From positions 202,195,553-202,259,552 of the forward strand of contig CM048552.1 in assembly GCA_026413225.1 (NCBI GenBank): a stretch of DNA of 64,000 nt, in the 5' to 3' direction. Shown piece after piece: positions 24,770 through 38,281 of this stretch; the stretch's first letter is position 1; each line of letters opens with the position of its first letter. The position numbers and the translations under genes were made by a program. A model generated the notes under the pieces. It was not told the origin of the DNA. It was given only the letters and a program-made list of their open reading frames with translations, and ran no database searches. This stretch comes from Otis tarda. Lineage: Eukaryota > Chordata > Aves > Otidiformes > Otididae.

Positions 24770-27700
24770 AAGAAGACTGGAAGAAAAACAGGACAGAACA
24801 ATTAAGGTTTCAACAATTAAACTCTGATGTTTTTTAATTGGAATACCATTAATATAGGGGTTTTGCTTATAAAATGTTTCTATTAGTTTTCAGGTGCTGC
24901 AAAATTTTAGTTCTCTTTCGCAAAATCATGTTCATTCCTACTAACTAAGATTAATTTCCACTTAGATTTTAATCTAATCTCATTACATCTCAAACTCAAG
25001 AATCAATATTCAGGGGAATACTGAAGAGAGAAAAAAAAAAAAAAAAAAAAAGAGCGCTTCTTTGCTTGCCTGCAAGCTCAGATAAGTTTTCTCCAAGAGA
25101 AATGGGAAAAGTTCCTTCTTGAAAGATACAAAACAACACTGGAATAGCCGATAACAATGCTTTTGGAAAATATCCACTCATCTTGTTTCCACACACAGTG
25201 GAAAAGTCAATAATAAGTCAATAGTTCATTGGTAGGATGAAGAAAAAAATATAAATACTCCAAGCTTGAACTAGTTATTTGTTATTAAGGTATTAATAAA
25301 GCAACATTTGGTGTTTAACCCTAGGACTGTATTTTTATCCAAAGACTGACTGTAGAATGTCCCCGACATCACCATAACATCATTTTCGCTCCAGGGTACT
25401 GTAAGAAGTTGCACTTGGAGCACAAGCTTCACATGGCTCAGTTTGTTGGTTGGCTGGATTTTCATTCCAGCACATCCTCTTCTCCCTTTTCTCAATGAAA
25501 AGCAGCTTAAAGGAGTTGTAGATTCCATTTCAAAAGCCCAGCAGCACTTAACATATTGGCTTCTCTATCCTCCATTTAATACAAGTGGGAACATTTCCAT
25601 GAAGTTGTACTTTTCACAAAAACATGAGCAAACTTCACAAGATTAAAATCAAACAAATTCTGTAACTGGATGCAATTCTGAAATCATCAGTTCTTTTCAA
25701 AACGGAACTGGAATTCTCCGGGGGGGGGGAATATCAGTTAGTCTAGGCAACATTTGTTGTTTACAACAAGCAATAAGCAATACAAACCAAACTGACAGAG
25801 CACAAACATGGTAGTCTGGATTTTGGACGCTGCTTTCCAAATGCAGTATTTTTAAACTTGATGAGCATGTAAAAATGCTTAACTGCAATGGATGCTCCTT
25901 TCAGAGCTCAATGTGTATTGACTGTAATCCTGTTTCATCTCCAGTTGAACACGTAAACACGAATCAATGAACAGCCTGTGATCTTTGAATTACTCAAGAG
26001 ACTGCATGAGTAGCCAAGTAAAACACCTTCTTCCCAAAATATTCATGTTAGCTACCTTGACATAAGCAAACAGAGCACATTGAAATATCAGCTGCAAGAG
26101 GAGAAAACCATAGCATTAAATAGGTTTTATTTTTTTTTAACTTTCATTTAAAATTACAGTATCCAATAAGCAGATAGTTTTATAGATATCTTTGTGTCTG
26201 GCACACAGGGCAATACACAGTTTCTGCAGAAGAATCAATTCTGTTTTGTTAACTGTTTCTGAATTAGGGACCCCCAATCTACACATTGTCAAGAAAGACC
26301 ATAATGACTCCTGCTGACTGTTGTAACAGCTCACTGTGATTCTCTGGCTCCCTAAACATACAATGTACCGTAACATCTCTCACCCAAGCCAATTATTCAT
26401 GAAGACAGGCTTGCTAAATCCTTTTTCAAGCACCTTTCAATTTAAAACAATACTCTGGGATTCACTCTGCACAGACAAGAATGCAGGACACAGACGTAAT
26501 CCGAGCTACCTCAATGCAACCTGGTCATGCTCATTACTTAGCTAAGAAGTTTAACTTTTCTATCATACCCTCAAGCTAAATACATAAATTAATCTTGTGT
26601 GTTCTGCTGTCAATTTTCATAATGGCTGGAAGAGGAAATAAAAAGAGATCACTGTGGAATATTAATTATAAACTGGATAAAGATTGTGCTCAGAATTAGT
26701 GTGGGAAGCTGTAATCACAAATAATATGGATGAGAGAACCAATATGAAGTTTGTCATAAATAGCCTCACTGAGCACTATTTTCCTATTGTTTTTGGAGGC
26801 CACAAAGATAGATACAGTTACTAAGAAAAAGAGCACCAAGTCAAAAACTGGGACTTACATTGCCACTTTCTCAGTAATAACACTCAGGTTACCTTTTAAA
26901 AATTATTTCTTCCTCCTCCTATTTCTAACATGAAAAATGAAACTTCTCTTCCCTCAAATAAAAACAAAACCCAATAATAACTCCCAGAAGTTCTACCTTA
27001 GCAGCAAAACTGAGTAAAGTTTTCAGCTTAAGACATCTTCTTGAACTGAGTTTTCCAGTGGCTAAGAGCGTACGCAGCTGCTAATTTTACTAGCTGGTAT
27101 ATAGCTTCTCAAAATACACCTAACAAAATGATTTTAAAATTCATGGTTTTGTACTACTGAATAAAAAAGCAGAACACGTTTCTGGGTGTGAATAATAGTC
27201 AGATTCTGGTTTTCATCATCTCCCTACAGCAAAGCAGAAGGGCTTGAGATAATTTTGGCTTCTTAAGATGTACAGGTTGAAGCTCTGACAGCTTTTGAGT
27301 GTATGTGTAAATGATTATTGCAAGAAAAATTAAATAAGAGTACATTTACTGCAATAGTCTGAAACAGTACTGTTACTTGAATATCTCCTTATCACTATCA
27401 TCTGCATGACTGCAGCAGGGCCTGGTAGAGCTCTTCCTGATAAACCTTACCACTGACACAAGTTATTTTAAAATAAAATTCAGAAGACTATGCAACACAG
27501 ACATCATGCAAGGTAATAAAAGATAACCTGAAAAATACAAGATACAGCTTAATCTTTCAATAAGAACTGTACAATAACAGAACAACAGACCTAGCATTAA
27601 CTGGAAATAATACGTACAATGAAGATTGCTGTAACAAAGTCAGAGATACCAGAGACAAAGTATAGAGTCTGCATTGTAAAGTGATAGACAGAAAATTTAT

Positions 27701-30700
27701 TTATTACCCGACTTTCAAAAAATAGCATTTGAACACTTAATTAAGCATTGCACAAATCTGTATGCACAAGTGACAAAACATTTTTATAGTATAACTTTGC
27801 ATTTACATTGAAATTTAACAAATAAATTGATAAATACTTTCATCCTTTGCAAAACATATTTTCATAATGTTCTAGGAACACTCTTTTTGCTATGGAATTT
27901 TTTATTTTAAAATATAAACACAAGAGTAGAGCTATTAAGTCTCTAATAGTACAAGATTCTGACATAAAAAAAAAAAAAATTCCTAGTGGTACACCTAAAG
28001 GCCATCATGGTGAAATTTTTTACTAGAGATCATTCATCATGTTCTCCTGGGTGTTCACTCTCAAGGGTATGGAGAAAGCCTGGTATATCTTTAAGTATGG
28101 AATTACTAAAACAGATTTTTCCCTTCAAGGCATAAATTATGTAATTCTTCTTCAAGATACAGTCCTGAGAAGGAGAACAAGTCCCAAGAATGAATACCAA
28201 AGTGGGAAGAGAGGGGAGAAAGTCTAACCTTTTGCTGAAAGCACAGAAGAAACATGGATATTTACTCACAGTATACACTGCACTTTCATGATAAGTATAT
28301 CCTAAACTGTCACGGGCTGGGCAATGTCTAGTATCCGAGATGGTTTCTCCTTCTCCCCTTTGTCTGGAACCCTGAAGACTGAACCCAGTTGACGTTTTCT
28401 GGTTAGTTCAGAAATCCCAAAGATTTTCATCTCTTCTTGAACTCCTCCCACACCACTTTCTCAAATACTTCTCAATTTTCAAATGCTAGCATTGATTTTC
28501 TCTCTGCGGCTTCTGGGAAACATCGCGTTAGTCCAAAACCTCTCCAACACCCAAAGGGGACAATGCCATAGTGACCTTACTTTCCAAAAACCCACCTGCT
28601 TGGACAATGGCTATTCACAACAACCATTTTTACAGCCCTTATTTGAATGCATAATTTACATAGAGTAGACTGCCCCTTCTGCGGTATTCAGTTTAATAAA
28701 AAATTCAACAGAATTGTGAATTGTAAATAGGAAGACCTCTCAGACAACACAGACTAACAACTCCAAAATAATTTCTCCCTTTATGTTATCTTTTCAAATA
28801 TTTGCAGATTGCTACCAAGACACTCCTAAGCTTGACTAAGCTACTGAAGGAGGCGGAGGGGAAGATGCATTCTATCTATGGGTTATTCTTTTTCTACAGA
28901 GGATTAAACAGAGGAAAAAGAGAGAGTCCAAAACGCAAGGGCCTCAAAACCAGTTTTTAGGGTTAAGCATTTGCTTCAATATAACATTTTGACCAATAGA
29001 ACAAGAGAAAGGTAGCTGCCTAGAGCTGTCATTCATATTCAGCAGAAGAGAGGGCTGACAACAGCTCCAAAAACATCTCACACAACTTCCTCTAAAATAC
29101 TTCATAAATTGGAATTTGGTATTGTCAGGAAGTGTTCCTATTCATTGACAAAAACAAAAAACCAACCCCACAATATCAGAACCAATTAAATGACTAAGAC
29201 ACTAACAAAGACTATTCCCTGGCATGGACACAACTCATCTGGATGAATAATTTTATTTTTTTCTTTTTTTAAAAGAGAGTGCTTTTTGAGTGAAAACATA
29301 AATACTTCTAAAAATCCCATTCCAGTGAGAATACAAGAGCTTTTAGCTCTTCTTCCTTCATACTCCTGAAAATTTCATTAGCAGCCTACATAATCCTCAT
29401 ATTATTTTACAATCCACACAAATCTTCTCACGTAAGGATCAAGGCAGAGCTGTAGTAGAGCTGTAGGGAGGGCAGAAGACTCTTCTCTTAAAGCTTCAGT
29501 TCCGCTAAGTACTAAACTCAGTAAAGTGCATATTCCAGCTGAGTGAAAGTATTCATCTCTAAAGAAACACAAGAGGACGTGGGCTTTGAGCCAGTAAAAT
29601 AGTCAATGATCTGGAATCTCACAGGACAGACCTACCAAACTGGTTTCGCAACTGCCAGTGCACAAAGACAGCAATAAGTACTTGACTCTGTTGCAGCTTC
29701 TTATAATTGAATCAAACTTCAGTAGATTTTCTGTATTATCACTATTGACATTTCTCTTTCCTGCCAAATAATTCCTTTGCAGATCTCAAAGGAGCCTTAC
29801 TATTTATCGGAGTCATCAAAAAATCTGGAGATCACATTGGAAAAATGGTGTTAACACCGAGTAACGTATTTTGCTGCTGATATAGATATTTACAATCAGC
29901 TTTCATTTTTTCCTTTCTTGTAGAAATGTCACAACCTTAAAAGCCAGGGAGGTAAGAAGATAGAGGAAAATTAAATTTAGGAAGCACACACTAATGTACA
30001 TGGAAGAAAAATAATCTCAGTTACATCCACGTAGTAGTGGGATTTACATCAGCTTTAATACTCTGGAAAGATCCTGGAATCACGGTAGACAGTTCTTTTA
30101 CAGTGTCAACCTAATAATCAGTAACAGTCAAAAACATTAAGGCTTATTAGAGAAAGAAAGCACAAAGCAGAAAATACCATTATTTGATGCATTCACGCGT
30201 TGAATATTCCATGAAGTTTTTTGCAATTCACTCCACAAAGGGCACAGTTACCATGAACAAGGCACAAAGAAGGCTGACAAAGGACAACCAGAGTGACAGA
30301 TCTGATTATTTCAAAGCAGAAACTAACCAGACTACAACTTTTCAAAGTAGCTGGGGAACAAAACCTGCAAGGAAGAAGAAATAAAAGAATAATCTTTAAA
30401 AAAAAAAATGCAAACCCACATGAACAGGACAGGTAATGCATATAGGCAATGGTTTCTGTTTCACACAGAACAAAAAATTGCCATCATCAGAGAAAATAAC
30501 CGAGCAGCAGGCATACAACAAAGGAAGAACTTTTACCTTTGCACTGCACACTTAAATCTTGAAACTCCCCACTTGCTGTCTCAGCTGCTGTGGAACCTAA
30601 CAGGACACCAGGATTCAAACCAGGTTAGATAAAGCCACTTCTGAAAAGGGGTTATTTGAGAACATTTAGGGGAACTAAGCAGAAGGCTACCTCAATTTAG

Positions 30701-31220
30701 AGGTTCTCCTCATCTGACACGTTTCAGAAGCTGAGTACCCTTGCATGGGTCACCGACTGGTCAGTTTTGTTCTGGAGGTCTGAAGGCACAGTGCATGGTT
30801 CGGCCAAAAGTGCAGAGATGCTGACATGTCTCTAAAGTAGCCTCACAAAATCTGAAACTTGTATTTCAATAATAATAGGATTTGATGACCAGCTTAATTT
30901 GTTCCATGGGGAAACAATCAGCTTTTGCAGAAGTGGAAAAGCTCTTGTGTCTTATCACTTTAAGGTTTTTTGTTTGTTTGTTTGTTTAAAAAACCAAAAC
31001 CAACTTCCTATACACTTGACATCCTGTTAGGAGCAGAAAATAGCTTTTGGAGAGACCAAATTCCACATAGTAGCTCTGGATCTTTCAAATAGTAAAAAGA
31101 CCATAAGTCCCTCCTCCTTAATTTCTCAAAGAAGCACAAATAGAATCCTTACATTGGAATGAATACGGAGTTAATGGAGTATCAGACTTCATATTTAAAG
31201 AGTCAACATACTTTTAATGA
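24770..31220. other. Intron 1 stretch, no gene seen
   Basis: AT-rich DNA with simple runs (A21 at 25031-25051, G9 at 25721-25729). I read both strands for known coding blocks and repeat tails and recognised none. Confidence 0.55.
25031..25051. repeat. Poly(A) run, A21
   Basis: An uninterrupted run of 21 A. Confidence 0.9.
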
Positions 31221-31230
31221 AGTTTAACAA

Positions 31231-31291
31231 AGCAGTATGACAAAATTTCTACTGAACTCTATGATATACAGCAGTATGACAAGTTCTACTG
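31231..31291. repeat. 39-bp spaced direct repeat
   Basis: AGCAGTATGACAA..TTCTACTG occurs at 31231-31254 and, two bases shorter, at 31270-31291. This is a local duplication. Confidence 0.8.
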
Positions 31292-31870
31292 CACTAATAG
31301 CAAGTATTGTCTGAACAATCTATTTCACTTCAGAACAAACAGAATGCTGAATTCCTTCTATGCTATTTAAAAAGTACTAATCATCCGTTTTAAGATCTCT
31401 CTCCTACACTAAAAAATGCCTTTTAGAAGTACTCAAATCAAACAAATTCAGACAACTTTTTAAAAACCGTATTTAACTCGTTTATAGCCAATGTTTCTTT
31501 ATCTTAAGCTAAAGCCATATATAGAAACTAACATGGAAGCGAAATTCCCTGTAATACTTAACTGTTGCTTAAATTGCTCATCACCTCCATCTACACAGTA
31601 AAAGACAGGGAGTAAAAAATTAATATCTATACAAAGAGGACCAGAAGGTAGAGAAGATACATCGCCCAAACCCATAGGCTTTATTTTACTGTGGGACAAC
31701 TGAGACAAGAAGAAAGCAAGAACTGGGCATTCAGTTGGTCTAATTTTTGTATTTGGCAAGAATCCAGACGTGGGATTTGATATGCAGAATCTCCAACACC
31801 CACTGGTACAGAACCTCACAGTCCCTCTCCATATTCACTGCACTCAGCTTCTCCCACATACCCCACAAAT

Positions 31871-31887
31871 GGGGGGGGGGGGGGGGG
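31871..31887. repeat. Poly(G) run, G17
   Basis: Seventeen consecutive G, unusual in an AT-rich intron. Such runs form quadruplexes and are error-prone in sequencing, so the true length is uncertain. Confidence 0.85.
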
Positions 31888-34135
31888 AAGAAAAATTAAA
31901 AAAAAAAATATTGAGATTTTAATCAAGTAACAGGTTTAAAAATAAAATAATTTAAAAAAAAAAACCAAAACCAACCAGTCAAAACAAATCAAGCCACTAA
32001 AACATTGTTCTCCAACCCATGAGTGTTCACTGGTAAGAGTAACACTGCTGTCTTGTATTTCATTCCATTTGTACGAACATATTGTTGCATAAGTGCCATT
32101 TTAATTTACAAAGGGACAAGAGAATGTTTGTCAAAATATCATGAAATTCCTTTGGGTACATTAAATATTCAAGAAAACATCACAAAATTGACGTTTGATC
32201 CAACAACACAGTACTCAGTGCTTCATAATGACTCCTCAACACAAGTGACAAAAGTAGGCATGAAAGCGAGCTTCTATTGTCAAATAGTCTTGAAGTCTCC
32301 AGGTGTACTAAAAGGTGTACTGTAGCTTCTCATAGAAGACAAATCAAAGAGGCTCTGGAATGTCAATGACAACAGAAGTTGTGACAGCATAATGCATATT
32401 TTACTGACAAATTATTCAGAAACTGTCAGGTTTTCCACCGCTGAAAGGTGGTGGAAAAAAAAAGTATGTGATTTGCAATGTTATTTTTGTAAATTTAAGA
32501 TAATGACCACTCCCAGGGAGATTTGGGATATATTGCATTAAGAGACAAAAGAACTGAATCAACAAAACCAAGAATTACATAATTGCTGTGCTTTGGTAAC
32601 GTAAATAAAATAAGAATAGTCATATTTTTAACCTGTTATATCTCAACTTCATAGAGAAGGCATTAAACAGAAAAAGTAGTATTATGTACAGTTATCAATA
32701 TTGTACAAGAATATAAAAATCAGAAGTTCTTCAGTTGGTATGGAACCAAAGAAAATTAGTGGATTCTGTGAATTTGTGGGTTAAATTTACTTAGAGCAGA
32801 GATCAATTTGTCTCTTGGAGTATGGGGAAAAAAGAATGGGGAAATTGTACCTGTTAGAAAAGTTGTATTTTTTCACTTCCCAATGCAACCTGAACAAATA
32901 AATGCTAAACAAATGACTGAAACGTAGCCTTAATGTTTTCATCTTCAATCCTGCAATCTAGGGATAAACAAAAGGTGGTAAGACTTAGACGAACATCATC
33001 CCAGTCCCCTTCTCCACAGAAAAATGAGTTGTGTGATACCAGCTACAGATTATGGCATCTTCAATGAGCTAAGCAAAACAAAAGTTACAGCTTGAAGTGC
33101 AAACTCAAAATCCTGCATGAGTGTATCAGGAAATCTCTCAGCATACAAAGAAGATTTGGCTATGTAAACAGGAAATGTACTGCTGTGCCTACACGCCTCT
33201 TCATAAAATGAAATATTTTGGATTTCTCATTTGACCTTAGACTCCTAAACAGCATGAAGATGCAGCAGTTCCAAGCTCAAATAGTAAAAAGACAACCAGC
33301 ATCAACTGTATTTGTGAGAAAGCTTCATTAAGTCTATTGCCAAGCCTTACACTTATGCCTACAAGAATTTGCTTGGAGACACACTTCTGTGTTTTTAAAG
33401 CGGTGTATCAGTCTATTTTCCGATTAAACCAGTCATGGCAGAAGATAAAACAATGTATATACAAGAGCCATGAGAATTTTAAGATGCTTGAAGTACTTCA
33501 GACAAGCTGTATCTCAACAGGCTAACAAAGCTAAGCTCATAACCCTACTTTCCCAAAATTAAGGATCTTTCAAAAATGTTAGTTTTGCTATCTTTACATA
33601 CCTGCAGCATAGCAACTTAAACTGAACATACTTATTTAGTGTCTGTATAATTGGAAGTAAAGGTAGCACTACCATCTTCAACTGTTTGGTTTGTTTCAAT
33701 GTATATTTACACATGCATGTATAAACACTAAAATAAGCTATCCAGTCTAGCATTCAAAATTAAGAAGAGGGAAAGAAAAGAACAAAACACATCAAGAACA
33801 GAAAAAAAAAAAAACCAAAAAAAAAAAACCTACACACTAAAAACATCTCCCCCTCGAAGATCAATATTATAGCACAACTCCATTTCAAATCACAATGATG
33901 ACACCAAAGTAAGGAGAGTACCAGAAGGAATCATCTGAGACCTCACCTGAAAGCATTTTAGAACATTACAAACATTAAACTATAAAATGTCTTAAGAGCA
34001 TATTCTTCCCAGATTTCAAAGTTCCGCATACACACATACATTCAAGTAACGTACACTTGAAGACTTGAAAGTAGACTGAAAACATTGCTTTCTAAGGCAA
34101 GAAGGAACCAAGGTGACCAACAAGCCCAACTACCA

Positions 34136-34171
34136 CTGAACAGGAGTTTCCTACCCCTGAACAGGAGTTTC
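34136..34171. repeat. 15-bp direct repeat, 21-bp period
   Basis: CTGAACAGGAGTTTC occurs at 34136-34150 and 34157-34171 with six bases between. Confidence 0.9.
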
Positions 34172-35202
34172 AGGACTTAATGCTTCAAGTCCAACAGGGT
34201 ATAAGTGAATGGGACTGCATCTCGGCGGGGGGACAAGAGGGGGTCATGGAAATCCAACAATTTAATAGTTTCCAGCAATGAAAACTCCATCACAGTCTTA
34301 AGTTATTGTGTTAGTAAGAGATTTCCTTATTTACAGTCGCATATTTCTAATACTAATTTGTATAGCTTCTGCCAGCACTTGGATCTTCACATGCCTTGGT
34401 CTGTTAGACAGAGAAACTTCCTACCAAGATTCTTTTCTGCGATATAAATAAATCTTTAAGTTTCTCTTTGGATTAAGCAATGGCAAAAAACATTGATTAT
34501 GGTGCTTGTGGTTTCCAAGGAGCTTGAGCATTTTCAGATGCTCTTCATACGTTGAAAGGGTCTTCCCTGACACTTCACAATTTTTCAGCATTCTCCTGAA
34601 AACAAGCAGCAGGACCAGACTCAACACCCATAAACGCAAGAAATACAACCAATATCCATGAAACCCTTCAACTAATACTTGTAGAGATCATACATCTCTG
34701 GCATCTGTCAATCTGCAAGCCCATGTTCAGTTTATTAAATACACTCAATACTAAATATACTTAAATTCCTCCTCCACCAACCAACTGCTTTTCATAGTCA
34801 GTGTTAACTGGCCTGTAGCCATGCCACATTCACTATTTCCCAATTTGTTGAAAATGTCCCCCAAACAGATTATGTAAGGACAAAGAGTGACATTTGCTGT
34901 GATTCTAACAATTTGATTTTCATCTCTCAAAAAAGCAAGTTTTCCAACACAGAAGTCTTAGCATACTTTTTTTAAAAACAAAAGCAGCAGCAAGAGAATT
35001 CCCTCTAAAAATCAGAGCAAAGCACTGACAGTTGTCAAGGAGAAACCACATTGAGAAACTGAAGTGCATTCACTTCCTTGCTACTTCAGATGTAGTAAAT
35101 TAAATCTGCAAATTTACGAAATTAAGGTAACATATCCTAATATCCAATCTGTACAATATTGGTACATATTAGTTAGTAAATCCTAGACAAAGATTTACGA
35201 GG

Positions 35203-35224
35203 AAAAAAAAAAAAAAAAAAAAAA
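35203..35224. repeat. Poly(A) run, A22
   Basis: An uninterrupted run of 22 A. Confidence 0.9.
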
Positions 35225-37239
35225 CGTATCTTCAAGCATTCATGACACTTACAAAACTGCACTATTTTCTCCTAGGTTTACCAGAAGGCTTGGACAATAA
35301 CATGCTGAAACCGGTAGGGAGAGGAGGAAAAAGAGTAGTACTATCCATATTACATTTCAGTAAAAGTACATGCACGTGGTTAATAAAAAAAATGAATACT
35401 CCCAAAGATTATTTTAACCCCATGTACTTTGGTGTGGCTTAAATCAAGTCCTGTTTAACCAGATCTGTTACCAATGGAAGGTAGCAACTCTTTTCCTCAG
35501 GTCTGTTTTGAACTGTTGGACCTCTGCCTGCTCTCCACTGCCTGGCTCTTCAAAGCCCAACTCAGATGGAGCATCCATCCTGTAAGATACTGTGAAGTGT
35601 CAATTTCCAACTCTTGAAGGCACTGACTGACAAATATTAAATAAGTCTGTTATGTAAATAACACATACCACAAGACAAGATTCACAAAAGCATCTCTGGG
35701 TACACAGAGCAAACTCAAATCTTTATAATAAGCTAACTATAATTTTTATCAAGGAGCCATTAGATCATTTTTGTTTGTCTGTGCTAAAACAGACTCTTTA
35801 TAGAAGTATGCAAGACAGTGCAGCTTATATTAGAAGCTAAAATATTTGACAATACTTGATGAACGCAGGCATGTATTTTTATACATGCATGTTGGTTTTA
35901 GCTGCAACAGTTTCTCAAATGTTCTCACAATTTCTGCCTTTCCCCAGAATAAGGGAGTTTTACCTCTCCTACAGCAAAGCTCAAGTCTTACTTATTTCAA
36001 AGTCACCCAGAAGGCAGGCTCCATAGCCCTCTAGCTCCCTGTATGTAAGCTAACTAGTAATTCTCAAGAGGAACAAGGAAGCATGTCTCAATTTTTTGTT
36101 GCAGTATACAGCTTCTTTTAATGGCAGTGGTGGTGCTAGACATGAAAAGGTTCAAGCAGGGAACAATTTTTTTCACCAGATAACCTCAAGCTTGAAACAA
36201 TGTTTTTTTTCAAACCAGCAAGTTCTACCTGCCTGCTTCCTGCAACTCGCAACTCATTTTAGCCTTAAAGGAAAAATATCAGCCCTCTACAATATTCATG
36301 GTTTTAAAATAAGAGTTCACACAAACAGTACATCTCAAGGAAGTAAAGTTCTCGGGCTCTCCCTGCCTCCTCTCCTTCTCATCATTTGTAAGCAAAAGGT
36401 TAAAGGCAAAAGGTAGGGCAGAAGAGGGTGAGAAGACGCAAGGAATGGACATAAAGTGAAACGCAAACTTCCTGAATGGCACAGTCGCAATGTTCGTAAG
36501 GCCTCGATTGCACCAGTAATCTAGGAAGGCTTCTGAAGACCAACAAGCACCATCACAACACTGTAGATCTGTCTGTTCTTCATTTAAATACGACCTGAAC
36601 TTCTAATAACTGCAGCTTTTAAGAACTGATTCGCACACATTTACACTGACATTTGGCCACCTCTTGAAATGAATCAAACTATTACAGCAGAAAAAAAATG
36701 TTAAAATTCAGCCAGTCATCCCTTCCTGTTCCAATTAGCAATCAAAGAACTGAGTTGACTCAAAAATAAAATGTCTTTACTATAAAACCCCATCCTATGT
36801 ATTGCTTGTTTTACCAAGAATTTGTGCTCTTTTTTGCATGGCAGTGAGATAGGTGCAAGGGTGAGGACATGGGGAAGAAAAGTGAAGACTAATTTTACAT
36901 TTGATAATTTTCTAGAAGCAATCAGGTTCTTGCTCTGGTATTTTTTGCAGAAGGCAGGACAAGTTCATAGAAAAAAATTACATCCTTAATAGAAAAGTAA
37001 TCAGGTCAGATCAGTGCCCACCTCATCCAAGATTCATAATAAAAGAATTACAAGCCTTAGCTGCTTTTAAATAATTAATTCCCCTGTTCTTTTCATTTCA
37101 TAAATTTACTTCTCCCATTGACAGCAATTAAACAATTCTCAAACTGTCATCAAACGCCTGGATGGCAGCTGCTTGATGAATAGGAAACAAAAGGTGTCTC
37201 TTCCAAGGACAGAAGTACTGCAAGTACTTGGAGAAGAGC

Positions 37240-38217
37240 TGTATTGGATTTACACGGTAAAGTTTTGTTAGTGGGAGAGGAGGGCTGCAGGGGTGGCTTC
37301 TGTGAGAAGACATCAGGAGCTGACCCCACATTAGACTGGTTCCAACTCAGACCCACCACTGCCCAAAGCTGAACCCATCAGTGAAACTGGTGGTGCCTCT
37401 GTGATAATGTATTTAAGAAAGGTTAAAAAACACAGTGCAGCAGCTAGAAGAGGAGAGTGAGAAAACATGAAAAAGTGAGCCCTGCAAACACCAAGGTCAG
37501 AAGAGGGGAGGAGGCACTCCAGGCACTGAAGCAGAGATTCCCCTGCAGCCTGTGGAGAAGACCATGGGGACACAGGTTGTCCACCAGCAGCCTGTGGAGA
37601 ACTATGCTGGAGCAAATATCCACACTGCAGCCCATGGAAGACTCCACACCACAGCACATGGATGTGCCCTGAAGGAAACTGCAGCCCATGGAGAGGAGCA
37701 GGCGCAGGAGCAGGTTTTCTGGCAGGACCTGTGGCGTGTTGAGAACCCACACTGGAGCAGTCTGTCCCTGAAGGACTGTACCCTGTGGAAATGACCCATG
37801 CTGGATCATTTAGTGAACGACTGTACCCCATGCTGGAGCAGTGGAAAAGTGTGAAGAGGAAGTAGTGGCTGAGATGAAGCATTATCTACTGACTGCAACC
37901 CCCAATCCTCATCCCTCTGCACTGCTCAAGGGGAGGAGGTAGAACGGTTAGGAGTGAGGCTGAGCCTGGGAAGAAGGGAGGGGTGGGGAAAAGGTGTTTT
38001 TATTTCTCATTGTTGTAATATGTTATTAATTGGCAATAAATTAATTTTCCCAAGTCTAGTCTGTTTTGCCCACAATGGCAACTGGTAAGTGATCTCCCTT
38101 TATTTATCTCAAGTCATCTTATTTTCATCTTATTTTCTCCCTCTGTCCTTCCAACGAGGGGCAGCGAGAGAGCGGCTGGGTGGTTACCTGGCAGCTAGAC
38201 CAAGTCAAACCACCACA
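37240..38217 (-). mobile_element. Solo LTR of an avian endogenous retrovirus
   Basis: On minus it starts TGTGGTGGTTTGACTTGG (from 38217) and ends ...CCAATACA (37240), so it has TG...CA termini. The same 5 bases, AGAGC, flank both sides (37235-37239 and 38218-38222), a clean target-site duplication; 5 bp suits an ERVL-type integrase. No gag/pol/env remains, so it is an LTR-LTR recombination product. The middle (about 37540-37850) is a series of imperfect units with CTGCAGCCCATGG and CATGCTGGAGCAG cores. The minus strand has AATAAA at 38004-37999. Long open frames here (for example 37331-37882 minus) come from this repetition. The LTR is in the same orientation as ARHGAP42. Confidence 0.88.
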
Positions 38218-38241
38218 AGAGCACAGCTCAGAAGTCACAAG

Positions 38242-38281
38242 TCTTATTATTTGGGAACTCTTTAGTTCCCAAATAATAAGA
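38242..38281. repeat. Perfect 18-bp hairpin beside the LTR
   Basis: The left arm TCTTATTATTTGGGAACT (38242-38259), a 4-base loop CTTT and the exact reverse complement (38264-38281) form an unbroken 18-bp stem. It begins 20 bases beyond the solo-LTR target duplication. Length and perfection make chance unlikely. Confidence 0.92.

Larger units (their letters stand above)
31890..37230. other. Intron 1 stretch, no gene seen
   Basis: AT-rich DNA with a 15-bp repeated unit at 34136, an A22 run at 35203-35224 and other A-runs. Nothing coding was recognised on either strand. Confidence 0.55.

Noticed and set aside
29590-29660. Possible CR1 trace (GTCAATGATCTGGAAT)
   Set aside because: Only a short resemblance to the codons for IND-L; the following bases do not align with the RT active-site block.
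37331-37882. 183-codon minus-strand frame
   Set aside because: It lies wholly inside the ERV LTR and reflects its internal repeat units; LTRs of this kind do not encode protein.
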